Of a DNA stretch of 64,000 nt, positions 53,929-61,270 are shown in pieces. The DNA is from Flavobacterium sp. KMS. GTDB lineage: Bacteria > Bacteroidota > Bacteroidia > Flavobacteriales > Flavobacteriaceae. Positions within the stretch are counted from its first letter, which is position 1. Every line of letters begins with the position of its first letter. Under the pieces are notes generated by a model. The model made no database searches. It saw only the letters and a program-made list of their open reading frames with translations, and was not told where the DNA came from. The position numbers were made by a program, and so were the translations under genes. The DNA lies in contig NZ_JSYP01000003.1 in NCBI RefSeq assembly GCF_000813005.1, forward strand, positions 1 to 64,000, given 5' to 3'.

Positions 53929-54900
53929 TTATAAAAAAGAAATCTCAAAATCTATATTTTCGTATTTGCTTTTGCAATAATCAAGTATTTCATAAACTTC
54001 TCGATCTCTCACTAATAAACAATCGTGTATAGGCAAAGCAAAATCAGTAGGTATATTTTCTAGTAAATCATCAATCCATATTTTACTTTCTTCTCTTTGT
54101 AAATAAGATGAAGCATCTTTATAATTTTTGGTTTTTAGATTTGTAATAAACTTTGATGCAACAGGAAACAAAATGTGAATTTTATAATTTGGAACATATC
54201 CATTTGAATTTAGGAAATACATAAACAAGTTTTTCGCTTGTTGTCTGTCATTAAGTTCTAAATTCTGAACCAAATAATTATAAAAATCTAACTGAAATGC
54301 TTCTTCGTATCTTTTGTCAATTATTCCCTTGTCTTTCATAATGTTTAATAGAAGTTTAGGTTGGGAACATTTAGCATCAATAATAGCATAACCTTTCTTT
54401 TTTAAGTCTTCTTTATAAATCGGTATTACGGGATGATGCACTCGTCTTCCAAAAGTATCTCTTGAAATTTTTCCTTCATAACCAAGTTCAGCCATTGAGT
54501 TTTCAATTATAGAGTACCATCTGTATTTTCTTTTGTTGTCAAAGTCTATTTCTTCAATGACACCTTTTGAAATATCAATTAGGAATTTATATTTAATACA
54601 AACTCCTCTTGATACGTTGTAATATCTCTTTTCTATGCTTTCAAACAATAATTCTGGGTGTTGTTCAATTCGGCTATATGGCTTAATAATCTTTGCTTCT
54701 TGTAAAGCATTTAGGGTTCTTTTGTAGCGTTTATTTATCTTTTCCAAGTAAGTAGATGGAACGGGGAAATATTTGTGCTTATTTTGTCTTTTAGACATTA
54801 AAGTCAATGCAGTATAAATTTTATAACCGTTTTTCTGTGCGGTTTTATTTCCAATTTTTGAAATACAATTAATGACTTCTCGAGGTAGAATAACTTTCAT
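53929..54900 (-). CDS. family A DNA polymerase palm-like protein
   Basis: A 323-residue protein. Motifs in the order and spacing of a family A polymerase palm/fingers: motif A IIDAKCSQPKLLL (Asp175); an O-helix-like DRQQAKNLFMYFLNSNG (Arg219 and Lys223, four apart as in Pol I); LQREESKIWIDDLLE (Gln268); and motif C ALPIHDCLLV (His292, Asp293). The N-terminal 150 residues look like a DNA-binding or helical domain with GRRVHHPVIP. There is no exonuclease or full thumb domain. Similar proteins with a DIKNSQP-like motif are common on Bacteroidota plasmids and islands. It could prime or copy the element. Remote homology read by eye. Confidence 0.55.
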   Translation of the reverse strand: MKVILPREVINCISKIGNKTAQKNGYKIYTALTLMSKRQNKHKYFPVPSTYLEKINKRYKRTLNALQEAKIIKPYSRIEQHPELLFESIEKRYYNVSRGVCIKYKFLIDISKGVIEEIDFDNKRKYRWYSIIENSMAELGYEGKISRDTFGRRVHHPVIPIYKEDLKKKGYAIIDAKCSQPKLLLNIMKDKGIIDKRYEEAFQLDFYNYLVQNLELNDRQQAKNLFMYFLNSNGYVPNYKIHILFPVASKFITNLKTKNYKDASSYLQREESKIWIDDLLENIPTDFALPIHDCLLVRDREVYEILDYCKSKYENIDFEISFL

Positions 54901-55034
54901 ATAATAAATTCTTTTTTATTATATATAAAAGTGATCTCGTTTTGTTTCCACTTATTTATTAGAAACTCACTATTATTTAGGTAAGTATACCAATTTTACA
55001 ACGAAGGTGTAGTATATACTTGAATTACAAAGAA

Positions 55035-55490
55035 CTATTTAAGATTAAGATCTTTATATAGAATATCAATTACTTTTTTAACTTCAACTGCCATACCTAT
55101 ATAAGGATTAATATTGTCAAAATCCTGCTTCTGAAAATTGCAAAAGAAATTAATCTTGGTAACCAAATCCATTGTTGATTTTCTACTTTCCTCATTTAGA
55201 TATATATTGTTGCGTACAAGAGCATTATTTAATAGACTAAGAGTTTCAACTGACCCTTTTGCATCGGAACTTCTTTCAAGAAATGGATTATTATAAATAT
55301 TCGGTTCTAATTCAAATCTATAATCAATAAGTATCTTATGTAACTCATTAAATGCTCGAGTTTTGTTTTGATATAGAATCTCTATACGTTTTGAGCGATT
55401 TGAAAGCTTATGAGTTACGACACCTACTATTATTCCACTAATAATTGGTGAAATTATAGCAAGCCATTTAAAAATTTCTAGATTGTTCAT
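55035..55490 (-). CDS. membrane-anchored helical hypothetical protein
   Basis: A 151-residue protein with one N-terminal membrane helix (about 9-27, WLAIISPIISGIIVGVVTH), then a charged helical domain (RSKRIEILYQNKTRAFNELH). No family recognised; similar one-helix proteins of unknown role are frequent in islands. It appears to stand alone. Confidence 0.55.
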   Translation of the reverse strand: MNNLEIFKWLAIISPIISGIIVGVVTHKLSNRSKRIEILYQNKTRAFNELHKILIDYRFELEPNIYNNPFLERSSDAKGSVETLSLLNNALVRNNIYLNEESRKSTMDLVTKINFFCNFQKQDFDNINPYIGMAVEVKKVIDILYKDLNLK

Positions 55491-55567
55491 TGGTTTGGTT
55501 TTAACAAATCTAATAATAAAGACTTACATAAACAGCAAGGCTCTTTATTAATCAAATACAAGTAATC

Positions 55568-55730
55568 ATGGAACAAAAAACAATTAATAAAGAAACTGAA
55601 TCGTACATAAAAAGGGGCTTATTTGACTGATGGGGAGTTATTCAGAGCTTATTAACTAATACAAGAACTTGTAGAATTTATAACTGAAAAAGAAATTTAT
55701 TCCCTACGTACAAAAACTAAATTTTTATAG
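55568..55730 (+). pseudogene. broken small gene (frameshift and stop)
   Basis: An ATG at 55568 reads MEQKTINKETESYIKRG. After a +1/-1 shift in the AAAAAGGGG run near 55610 the protein-like frame continues AYLTDGELFRAY, then a TAA, then LIQELVEFITEKEIYSLRTK and TKFL with a final stop at 55730. Three consecutive good-looking segments around a homopolymer suggest a decayed gene of about 53 codons. The last 34 bases overlap the end of the opposite-strand gene at 55697. Confidence 0.45.
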
Positions 55731-55912
55731 TAAAAAGTGTCGTAATCGTATTCTTGTTTTATAGCATTCCAATATTGAACCTTAACAGCAGGGTTATCTT
55801 CAGTAGCATCTCTATATTGAATATGCTTATACTTAACATCGAGTACAACCATTTCTCCTGAATTTGGAGTAGCTTTGAATACAACAACATCGCCTTTTAA
55901 AATATCAACCAT
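55697..55912 (-). CDS. small beta-rich protein, DUF2158-like
   Basis: A 71-residue protein starting VDILKGDVVVFKATPNSGEM, then VVLDVKYKH and VKVQYWNAIKQEYDYDTFYY. The pattern of a short SH3-like beta barrel (GDVVxLKSGGPxM type) recalls the DUF2158/YodC group of tiny proteins. Function unknown. It has an A/T-rich upstream region and appears monocistronic. Confidence 0.55.
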   Translation of the reverse strand: MVDILKGDVVVFKATPNSGEMVVLDVKYKHIQYRDATEDNPAVKVQYWNAIKQEYDYDTFYYKNLVFVRRE

Positions 55913-56110
55913 AGTAATTTAAATTTAGAATTACTAAAGTACAAATTTTTAAAATACGCCCGCAAAAAACTAAAAACTCAAAAAATCTAGTGTGGATATA
56001 CTTAAATTTTAAATGAGCAAGTCAATCTATAAATATAGAGTATATATAATATCATCTTATTGTTGCTCGCTTTTTAAACTTCCCGAAACTCCAATATAAG
56101 TAAAATCAAT
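55913..56110. other. AT-rich gap upstream of the DUF2158-like gene
   Basis: About 200 bp with no gene. A weak GAGCAAGTCAA/TTGTTGCTCGC pairing lies around 56022-56061. Nothing else is supportable. Confidence 0.35.
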
Positions 56111-56138
56111 AAAAAGAATGGTTTATACCATTCTTTTT
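56111..56138. terminator. terminator of the small three-gene operon
   Basis: AAAAAGAATGG (56111-56121) and CCATTCTTTTT (56128-56138) are perfect complements with a TTTATA loop and T-runs on both strands. It stands 3 bases after the stop of the 50-residue gene. Confidence 0.8.
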
Positions 56139-56141
56139 ATT

Positions 56142-56294
56142 TCAATTTAATCGTTCAATTTTTATTTTTAACATATCGATTTGAACTAAGCACCTCAACT
56201 TTTCTTTCTTTTTAATATCATTTTCAGACTGCAACTTTTCTTTGTTTATTGCAATCTGACTGTTCAGCTTTTTAATTTTGTCATAGTTAATCAT
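56142..56294 (-). CDS. 50-residue coiled-coil-like protein, translationally coupled
   Basis: A short gene on the minus strand: MINYDKIKKLNSQIAINKEK continues as a Lys/Glu/Leu-rich helix ending KIKIERLN. Its ATG overlaps the stop of the upstream gene (ATGATTAA), a classical coupling arrangement, and a strong terminator follows the stop directly. Composition suggests one amphipathic or coiled-coil helix. No family recognised. Confidence 0.6.
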   Translation of the reverse strand: MINYDKIKKLNSQIAINKEKLQSENDIKKKEKLRCLVQIDMLKIKIERLN

Positions 56295-56502
56295 CTATCT
56301 TTTCTAATTTTTCTATTAGAATTATCTCCATTAAGTTAAAGAGAGTATGTTCATTATAAAGATGTAAGTTTTTATACTTGACAACTTCATTATCTTGTTT
56401 TTTCAACTGTCTTTGAATTTTAGATTTTGAAACATTGAGAATTTGTCGCATAGTTTCAATATCATAATACTTCTTATTTTCTTTTATTAAGAATACTATC
56501 AT
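56287..56502 (-). CDS. small helix-turn-helix-like protein
   Basis: A 71-residue protein with KYYDIETMRQILNVSKSKIQ, which reads as a MerR/excisionase-type helix-turn-helix start, then RQLKKQDNEVVKYKNLHLYN and an acidic tail. Small DNA-binding proteins beside a tyrosine integrase are often excisionases (Xis) or copy regulators; that role is inferred. It overlaps both neighbours (29 bp upstream, 8 bp downstream), so three genes form one tight operon. Confidence 0.6.
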   Translation of the reverse strand: MIVFLIKENKKYYDIETMRQILNVSKSKIQRQLKKQDNEVVKYKNLHLYNEHTLFNLMEIILIEKLEKIDD

Positions 56503-56767
56503 TTGTTTTCATCTTATATTTTTTCGCTAATGAATTATATTCTTTAATCAAAGCATCAATAGTTTCATCATCATTTTCTGGGGTTTCTTCTTCGTCTTGA
56601 ACCTCATCATTTTTTTCATCGCCATAATCCATTATTTCATCATATTCATCGCTGATATCTTTACTATAATTTGTTTCTTCTTCTGGAAGCTCTTGAATTT
56701 CTTTGTCGTATTTCTCAACAATAAATTTGATAAAACTGGTGTGTAATCTTTTTTTCATTTTCTGCAT
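56474..56767 (-). CDS. acidic small protein
   Basis: A 97-residue protein with a basic N-terminus (MKKRLHTSFIKFIVEKY) and a very acidic middle (DISDEYDEIMDYGDEKNDEV, QDEEETPENDDE), then a short basic tail. No family recognised. First of three overlapping small genes next to the integrase. A DNA-mimic or linker-type protein would fit the charge pattern, but this is speculative. Confidence 0.5.
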   Translation of the reverse strand: MQKMKKRLHTSFIKFIVEKYDKEIQELPEEETNYSKDISDEYDEIMDYGDEKNDEVQDEEETPENDDETIDALIKEYNSLAKKYKMKTNDSILNKRK

Positions 56768-56816
56768 TTATTTTTTTGAGTTGATTTGGTTCAACCTTAA
56801 ATTATATATAAAACAG

Positions 56817-56849
56817 AAAATCCATTCTTTTTGAAAGAATGGATTTTTT
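56817..56849. terminator. terminator between integrase and the small operon
   Basis: AAATCCATTCTTT (56818-56830) and AAAGAATGGATTTTTT (56834-56849) with a TTG loop. Located 49 bp past the integrase stop codon. The core stem AAAGAATGG/CCATTCTTT is the same as in the terminator at 56111-56138. Confidence 0.75.
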
Positions 56850-56897
56850 ATAGTTAGAAAGTTTTATTACTAAAACCGCCAATTTTGTTTATACAGG

Positions 56898-58499
56898 TTA
56901 TGACTGATAATTATATTTAATAACATTTTGAATTACTAATCCAGCTTCATCACTGGCATCTCTATCAACACCTCTTTTGATATAATTCTGCGTAGTTTTT
57001 AACTCGGTGTGAGCAAGTGCGTTGCTAATTTTATAAACATCAACATTTTCTTTAAGAAGAATAGAAACAAAAGTATTTCTAGCAACGTGGGAACTTAATT
57101 TAATAACATATTTCCATCTGTCCTTTGTTTTGATTGGAATAAGATTATTATATATTTCTGTTATTTTATAGAGACTTAAATTATAAGCATTTCTAATCAC
57201 TCTATATTTTTGAAATTGCTCATATGTTAAAACATCACCTTTCTTGTAATCTTTAAAAAAATGAACAGATTTTTTATGCAACTGATTTAAAAACACAAAT
57301 TCATTATCATCTTGCTTATTAATAATTTCCTGCATATATTCTAAAAAAATATTATTAATATCTTCGATCGTTTCGATCCTTAAATCAATGATTTGTTTTA
57401 TATTAGAATCTCCTGTTTTAATAGTATAACCTTTGTATCCTTCATGTATAGAACTGTTAGAAGGAAAACCGATTTGAGGACAGCTTTCAATTATTTTTTC
57501 TTCTAATTGTTGTACAGTAAATTGACCTTGTCCTAAAATACTTCTTTCTGAAACTTTTATGGTTTCTATCATTTCGTTGTATTTGCCAATCTCGCCTAAT
57601 ATTTCAGCAAGTATCAACATTATTTTTAGACCTATGGCAATCTTTAAATGAGTATTTGTCTTCATCATTTTATAAGATAGTCTTCCATTTTTAAAATCAC
57701 CATATCTAATAAAAACAACATCTGAACATCGCATTCCATTACCCAAAATTTGAAAATAGAATATATTTCGTGCGATTCTCAATTTATCATCTAATTCTAA
57801 TTCCATTAATGCTTGAACTTGATTTATTGTTAATGGATTTTTTTCTATTTTATCGCCTGATTCATTTTTAATTAATGCAAAAGGATTTCTAGGAAAAACA
57901 AAATATCCGGTATTATAAGCATCGTGATAAACTGATTTAATAACTTTGAAATAGTTTCTTACTCCATTTTCGGTAAGTTTTTTTGGGTCTGAAACAGACA
58001 AACAATAATTTTTAAACATTACAAAAAACTCTGGTGTTAATTCATCAAAATATAAATCATCTTTGCCCAGTTTAGTAAGGTATTTTTTTAATTTTCTCAA
58101 TACATTTAATACTGAATATCTGTGTCCTTCTGTCTTTTTGAGAGCCATTCTTGACTCAAAATATTCAATAAATGAAAGTCTATCGTTTATTATTTTTTCA
58201 GTTTTTAATATTTTGGAAGTAGAAGTAACAAGTTTGTCTTTTTGTTTTGGTTTCGCAATAGGAATATCATTTATAAACTTATAAACTCCATCTTTGATTT
58301 GGGTGTTTACATTATTATAATCAAATTCTTGATTAGGTTCAAAAAGTTGAAACTTACTATTAAAGTATTTTTGAAAATGTAGAACTTTAACTTTGATTCC
58401 TAAACTCTTTTTTTTCTTCCCACCATCAAAAGATTGTATGCTAATTATTCCAAAATCATCATTTGAATTCTTTTTATTTAAAACTATCTTTGTTGCCAT
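56898..58499 (-). CDS. tyrosine recombinase / integrase of the element
   Basis: A 533-residue site-specific recombinase. The N-terminal arm-type binding part (about 1-100) is followed by a SAM-like core-binding domain (about 105-200, YFESRMALKKTEGHRYSVLN). The catalytic domain has Arg257 in ILGNGMRCSD, His471 and Arg474 in SSHVARNTF, His497 in ALAHTELKTT and the nucleophile Tyr506 in QNYIKRG. Arg257 to His471 spans 214 residues, about 110 more than in XerD, because of an insertion around 300-400. It reads away from ettA, 165 bp inside the right repeat, and is the obvious enzyme for integration at the 25-bp core. Confidence 0.92.
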   Translation of the reverse strand: MATKIVLNKKNSNDDFGIISIQSFDGGKKKKSLGIKVKVLHFQKYFNSKFQLFEPNQEFDYNNVNTQIKDGVYKFINDIPIAKPKQKDKLVTSTSKILKTEKIINDRLSFIEYFESRMALKKTEGHRYSVLNVLRKLKKYLTKLGKDDLYFDELTPEFFVMFKNYCLSVSDPKKLTENGVRNYFKVIKSVYHDAYNTGYFVFPRNPFALIKNESGDKIEKNPLTINQVQALMELELDDKLRIARNIFYFQILGNGMRCSDVVFIRYGDFKNGRLSYKMMKTNTHLKIAIGLKIMLILAEILGEIGKYNEMIETIKVSERSILGQGQFTVQQLEEKIIESCPQIGFPSNSSIHEGYKGYTIKTGDSNIKQIIDLRIETIEDINNIFLEYMQEIINKQDDNEFVFLNQLHKKSVHFFKDYKKGDVLTYEQFQKYRVIRNAYNLSLYKITEIYNNLIPIKTKDRWKYVIKLSSHVARNTFVSILLKENVDVYKISNALAHTELKTTQNYIKRGVDRDASDEAGLVIQNVIKYNYQS

Positions 58500-58544
58500 A
58501 TCTTAAAACTTTTATCGGGTATAAACATACAACTATTATATTGG

Positions 58545-58552
58545 TATATTTG
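58545..58552 (+). promoter_or_regulatory. possible element-borne promoter for ettA
   Basis: TATATTTG fits TAnnTTTG and points toward ettA, 112 bases before its start codon. No good -33 TTG is seen. If active, the element supplies the transcription of ettA. Confidence 0.4.
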
Positions 58553-58553
58553 T

Positions 58554-58578
58554 AAAAGTGGGAATAAAAAGTGGGAAT
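58554..58578 (+). repeat. paired GTGGGA motifs near the right end
   Basis: AAAAGTGGGAA (58554-58564 region) and AAAAAGTGGGAA (58566-58577 region), with GTGGGA cores at 58558 and 58571. They have the same orientation on the plus strand as the pair near the left end (36008, 36029). Candidate arm-type integrase sites. Confidence 0.55.
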
Positions 58579-58664
58579 TTTTAGTGCATAAAGCAGGATA
58601 ATTGCAGAATAAATAATTCATAAAATATTAAAAATCAATTAATTAACAAAAATATAAAAATTAT

Positions 58665-58689
58665 ATGTCAGACGATAAGAAAGTAATTT
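58665..58689 (+). other. attR: right 25-bp direct repeat (start of ettA)
   Basis: Identical to 35930-35954 and lies within the intact ettA reading frame: codons 1-8 plus one base. To its left is element DNA; to its right the host gene continues. Confidence 0.88.
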
Positions 58690-60359
58690 TCTCGATGTCA
58701 AAATTGAGTAAAACCTACTCAAGTAGCGACAAACAAGTATTAAAAAATATTTATTTGAGCTTTTTTTACGGAGCTAAAATTGGTATTCTGGGTTTAAATG
58801 GTTCTGGTAAATCTTCACTTTTGAAGATTATTGCTGGAGTTGACAAAAATTACCAAGGAGATGTAGTTTTTGCTCCAGGATATACAGTTGGTTATTTAGA
58901 GCAAGAACCACAATTAGACGATGAAAAAACAGTTATCGAAATTGTACGAGAAGGAGTTGCCGAAACTATGGCAGTTCTGGAAGAGTACAATAAAATCAAC
59001 GACTTATTTGGTCTTCCAGAAAACTACGAAGATCCAGATAAAATGGATAAGTTGATGGATCGTCAAGCTGCTTTACAAGATAAAATAGATGCATTAGGAG
59101 CTTGGGAAATCGATACCAAACTAGAAATTGCAATGGATGCATTACGTACTCCAGACGGAGATACGCCAATTAAAAATCTTTCAGGAGGAGAGCGTCGTCG
59201 TGTTGCATTATGTCGTTTGTTGTTACAACAGCCTGATGTATTGTTACTTGATGAGCCTACCAACCACTTAGATGCTGAGTCTGTTCTTTGGTTAGAGCAA
59301 CATTTAGCACAATATGCAGGAACTGTAATTGCTGTAACGCACGATAGATATTTCCTTGATAATGTTGCAGGTTGGATTTTAGAGCTTGATAGAGGAGAAG
59401 GTATTCCTTGGAAAGGAAATTATTCTTCTTGGTTAGATCAAAAATCAAGCAGAATGGCACTTGAAGAAAAAGTAGCTTCAAAACGTCGTAAAAACTTAGA
59501 GCGTGAGCTTGACTGGGTTCGTCAGGGAGCCAAAGGTCGTCAGACAAAACAAAAAGCGCGTTTACAGAATTACGATAAATTATTAAACGAAGATCAAAAA
59601 CAACTAGATGAAAATCTAGAAATCTATATCCCGAACGGTCCACGTTTAGGAACAAATGTTATCGAAGCTAAAAATGTAGCTAAAGCTTTTGGAGATAAAT
59701 TATTGTATGATAATTTAAACTTTACTTTACCACAAGCAGGAATTGTTGGGATTATCGGGCCAAACGGTGCTGGTAAATCGACTATTTTCAGAATGATTAT
59801 GGGAGAGCAAGAGCCAGATAGCGGTGAATTTTCTATCGGTGAAACTGTAAAAATTGCTTATGTAGATCAAGCGCACTCTAATATTGATCCTAATAAATCT
59901 ATCTGGGAAAATTTCTGCGATGGTCAGGAATTAATCATGATGGGCGGACGTCAAGTAAACTCTCGTGCTTACTTAAGCCGTTTCAATTTTGGAGGAAGTG
60001 ATCAAAACAAAAAAGTTTCAACATTATCCGGTGGTGAGCGTAACCGTTTGCACCTTGCAATGACATTAAAAGAAGAAGGAAACGTACTTTTATTAGATGA
60101 ACCTACCAATGATTTAGATATAAATACACTTCGTGCACTTGAAGAAGGTTTGGAGAATTTTGCTGGTTGTGCCGTAGTTATCTCTCACGACAGATGGTTC
60201 TTAGACAGAATTTGTACACACATCTTAGCTTTTGAAGGAAACTCAGAAGTTTACTATTTCGAAGGAGGATTCTCAGAATACGAAGAAAACAAAAAGAAAC
60301 GTTTAGGTGGAGATTTAACTCCAAAACGTTTGAAATACAGAAAATTAATAAGAAGCTAA
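58665..60359 (+). CDS. ettA: ABC-F protein EttA, energy-dependent translational throttle
   Basis: A 564-residue soluble ABC-F ATPase that binds the ribosomal E site and adjusts initiation of elongation to the ATP/ADP ratio. Two ABC cassettes are complete: GILGLNGSGKSSLLK with LSGGERRR and LLLDEPTNHLD, then GIIGPNGAGKSTIFR with LSGGERNR and LLLDEPTNDLD, joined by the charged linker (about 240-310). The first eight codons are part of the 25-bp att repeat, so the protein is unchanged but its upstream DNA comes from the integrated element. Its former upstream region and the CAL67264 gene are now 22.7 kb away. Confidence 0.95.
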   Translation: MSDDKKVIFSMSKLSKTYSSSDKQVLKNIYLSFFYGAKIGILGLNGSGKSSLLKIIAGVDKNYQGDVVFAPGYTVGYLEQEPQLDDEKTVIEIVREGVAETMAVLEEYNKINDLFGLPENYEDPDKMDKLMDRQAALQDKIDALGAWEIDTKLEIAMDALRTPDGDTPIKNLSGGERRRVALCRLLLQQPDVLLLDEPTNHLDAESVLWLEQHLAQYAGTVIAVTHDRYFLDNVAGWILELDRGEGIPWKGNYSSWLDQKSSRMALEEKVASKRRKNLERELDWVRQGAKGRQTKQKARLQNYDKLLNEDQKQLDENLEIYIPNGPRLGTNVIEAKNVAKAFGDKLLYDNLNFTLPQAGIVGIIGPNGAGKSTIFRMIMGEQEPDSGEFSIGETVKIAYVDQAHSNIDPNKSIWENFCDGQELIMMGGRQVNSRAYLSRFNFGGSDQNKKVSTLSGGERNRLHLAMTLKEEGNVLLLDEPTNDLDINTLRALEEGLENFAGCAVVISHDRWFLDRICTHILAFEGNSEVYYFEGGFSEYEENKKKRLGGDLTPKRLKYRKLIRS

Positions 60360-60381
60360 TATTCTTATCAATCACAAAAAG

Positions 60382-60412
60382 GCCTCAAATTAAATTATTT
60401 GAGGCTTTTTTT
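60382..60412 (+). terminator. terminator of ettA
   Basis: GCCTCAAAT (60382-60390) and ATTTGAGGC (60397-60405) with a loop of TAAATT, then a run of T to 60412. Confidence 0.85.
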
Positions 60413-60436
60413 ATATAGTAAATTTTGATGTTTTTT

Positions 60437-60517
60437 AGGAGCTAATTCCTGCTGTCTGCTGTATCTTTTTATTTTTAAAGAAAAAATAAAAAGGATGCCG
60501 CGACCATCAGGGCTAGA
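60437..60517 (-). ncRNA. Flavo-1-like RNA motif, copy 2
   Basis: On the minus strand: CTAGCCCTGATGGTCGCGGC, ATCCTTTTT, a hairpin of T-rich and A-rich arms (CTTTTTATTTTTTC... / ...AAAAATAAAAAG), then AGATACAGCAGACAGCAGGA and ATTAGCTCC. The conserved blocks match the copy at 28485-28547 while the variable hairpin differs but still pairs. The name Flavo-1 is from memory. The 448-bp gap after ettA holds this, a terminator and tandem repeats. Confidence 0.5.
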
Positions 60518-60525
60518 GATTTAGT

Positions 60526-60616
60526 TTTCAGTTTCAAGTTTCAGTTTCAAGTTTCAGTTTCAAGTTTCAGTTTCAAGTTTCAGTCACAATTCTCAGATTA
60601 TAATTCTCAGATTATA
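60526..60616 (+). repeat. two adjacent tandem repeats
   Basis: A 13-bp unit TTTCAGTTTCAAG occurs four times in a row plus a partial copy (60526-60583). It is followed by a 14-bp unit ATTCTCAGATTATA twice (60589-60616). There are no spacers and no dyad structure, so this is not a CRISPR array. Confidence 0.85.
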
Positions 60617-60807
60617 ATTTCTCCTTCATTCAAAATTATAAAACTGTGGCGAATCTAATTTTAGCGCAAAATAAAATCTCCCAAATCTGCTAAATCTGCG
60701 TGAGTAAAAAAATGAATTTTCAGAATTTCTCCTTGATTTGAAAAAGACAAGATTAGATTAAACTAAAATTTGCTCAAATCTGTAAAATCTGCGTAAAAAA
60801 ATAGGTC

Positions 60808-61260
60808 TTACAAAAACTTAGCTTTTAATTCAGGAGTAGTAATCATGCAGCTTTCTTTTTTTCCATACCACTTGTATCTGTTCTTAGCAATATAATTATA
60901 TAGAGGGTCTCTCAAAAAAACAGGAATTATTTTAAAAACAGAAAACCAACTCCATAAAACTCCAAGATTTTCGGCTATGGCAATCGCTGCTCCCGATTTG
61001 TAATAATAAGCAACTCCAGGTTCATAAAATATAATACTATCAACTTTGGTAATATCAACTCCTATATGTTTACAAATTTCTTTTCCTATTTCAGACTGCA
61101 AAGCGGCAAAACGAAAAACATCTTTTTTATCATGCTTAATAATAAACTGCACCGCCGAATCGCATAAATTACAAACTCCATCAAAGAGAATTATTTTTTT
61201 GTTCCCAGCATTCTTTGCGAGGAACGAAGTAATCTCACTTTGTTTATTTATTTCTAGCAT
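60808..61260 (-). CDS. DCC family thiol-disulfide oxidoreductase-like protein (YuxK-like)
   Basis: A 150-residue protein of the DCC1-like/DUF393 family with thioredoxin-like fold. The signature IILFDGVCNLCDSAVQFIIK contains the CxxC-type pair (Cys31, Cys34). Later blocks are FRFAALQSEIGKEI and WSWFSVFKIIPVFLRDPLYN-like sequence. The frame starts MLEINKQSEI. Its role is assumed redox-related; the substrate is unknown. It lies 10 bp downstream of the GIY-YIG gene, so the two are probably co-transcribed. Confidence 0.85.
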   Translation of the reverse strand: MLEINKQSEITSFLAKNAGNKKIILFDGVCNLCDSAVQFIIKHDKKDVFRFAALQSEIGKEICKHIGVDITKVDSIIFYEPGVAYYYKSGAAIAIAENLGVLWSWFSVFKIIPVFLRDPLYNYIAKNRYKWYGKKESCMITTPELKAKFL

Positions 61261-61270
61261 ACAAATTTTT

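Larger units (their letters stand above)
35930..58689. mobile_element. integrative element inserted in the 5' end of ettA (about 22.7 kb)
   Basis: Its limits are two identical 25-bp direct repeats, 35930-35954 and 58665-58689, each starting at an ettA start codon (ATGTCAGACGATAAGAAAGT...). Flanking bases differ at both ends, so 25 bp is the full match. A tyrosine recombinase gene lies 165 bp from the right repeat and reads inward. Paired GTGGGA motifs lie just inside both ends. The host order CAL67264 gene - ettA would be restored by excision. Cargo is mostly nuclease, methylase, ATPase and regulator genes, and the interior looks more AT-rich than the flanks. No conjugation or phage structural genes were seen, so it is a non-conjugative genomic island or needs helper functions. 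Confidence 0.85.

Noticed and set aside
35930..58689. Prophage or conjugative element
   Set aside because: No capsid, terminase, tail, lysis, relaxase, coupling-protein or Tra genes were found in the 22.7 kb.
60526..60616. CRISPR array
   Set aside because: The units are 13 and 14 bp, directly adjacent without spacers, and no cas genes are in the window.
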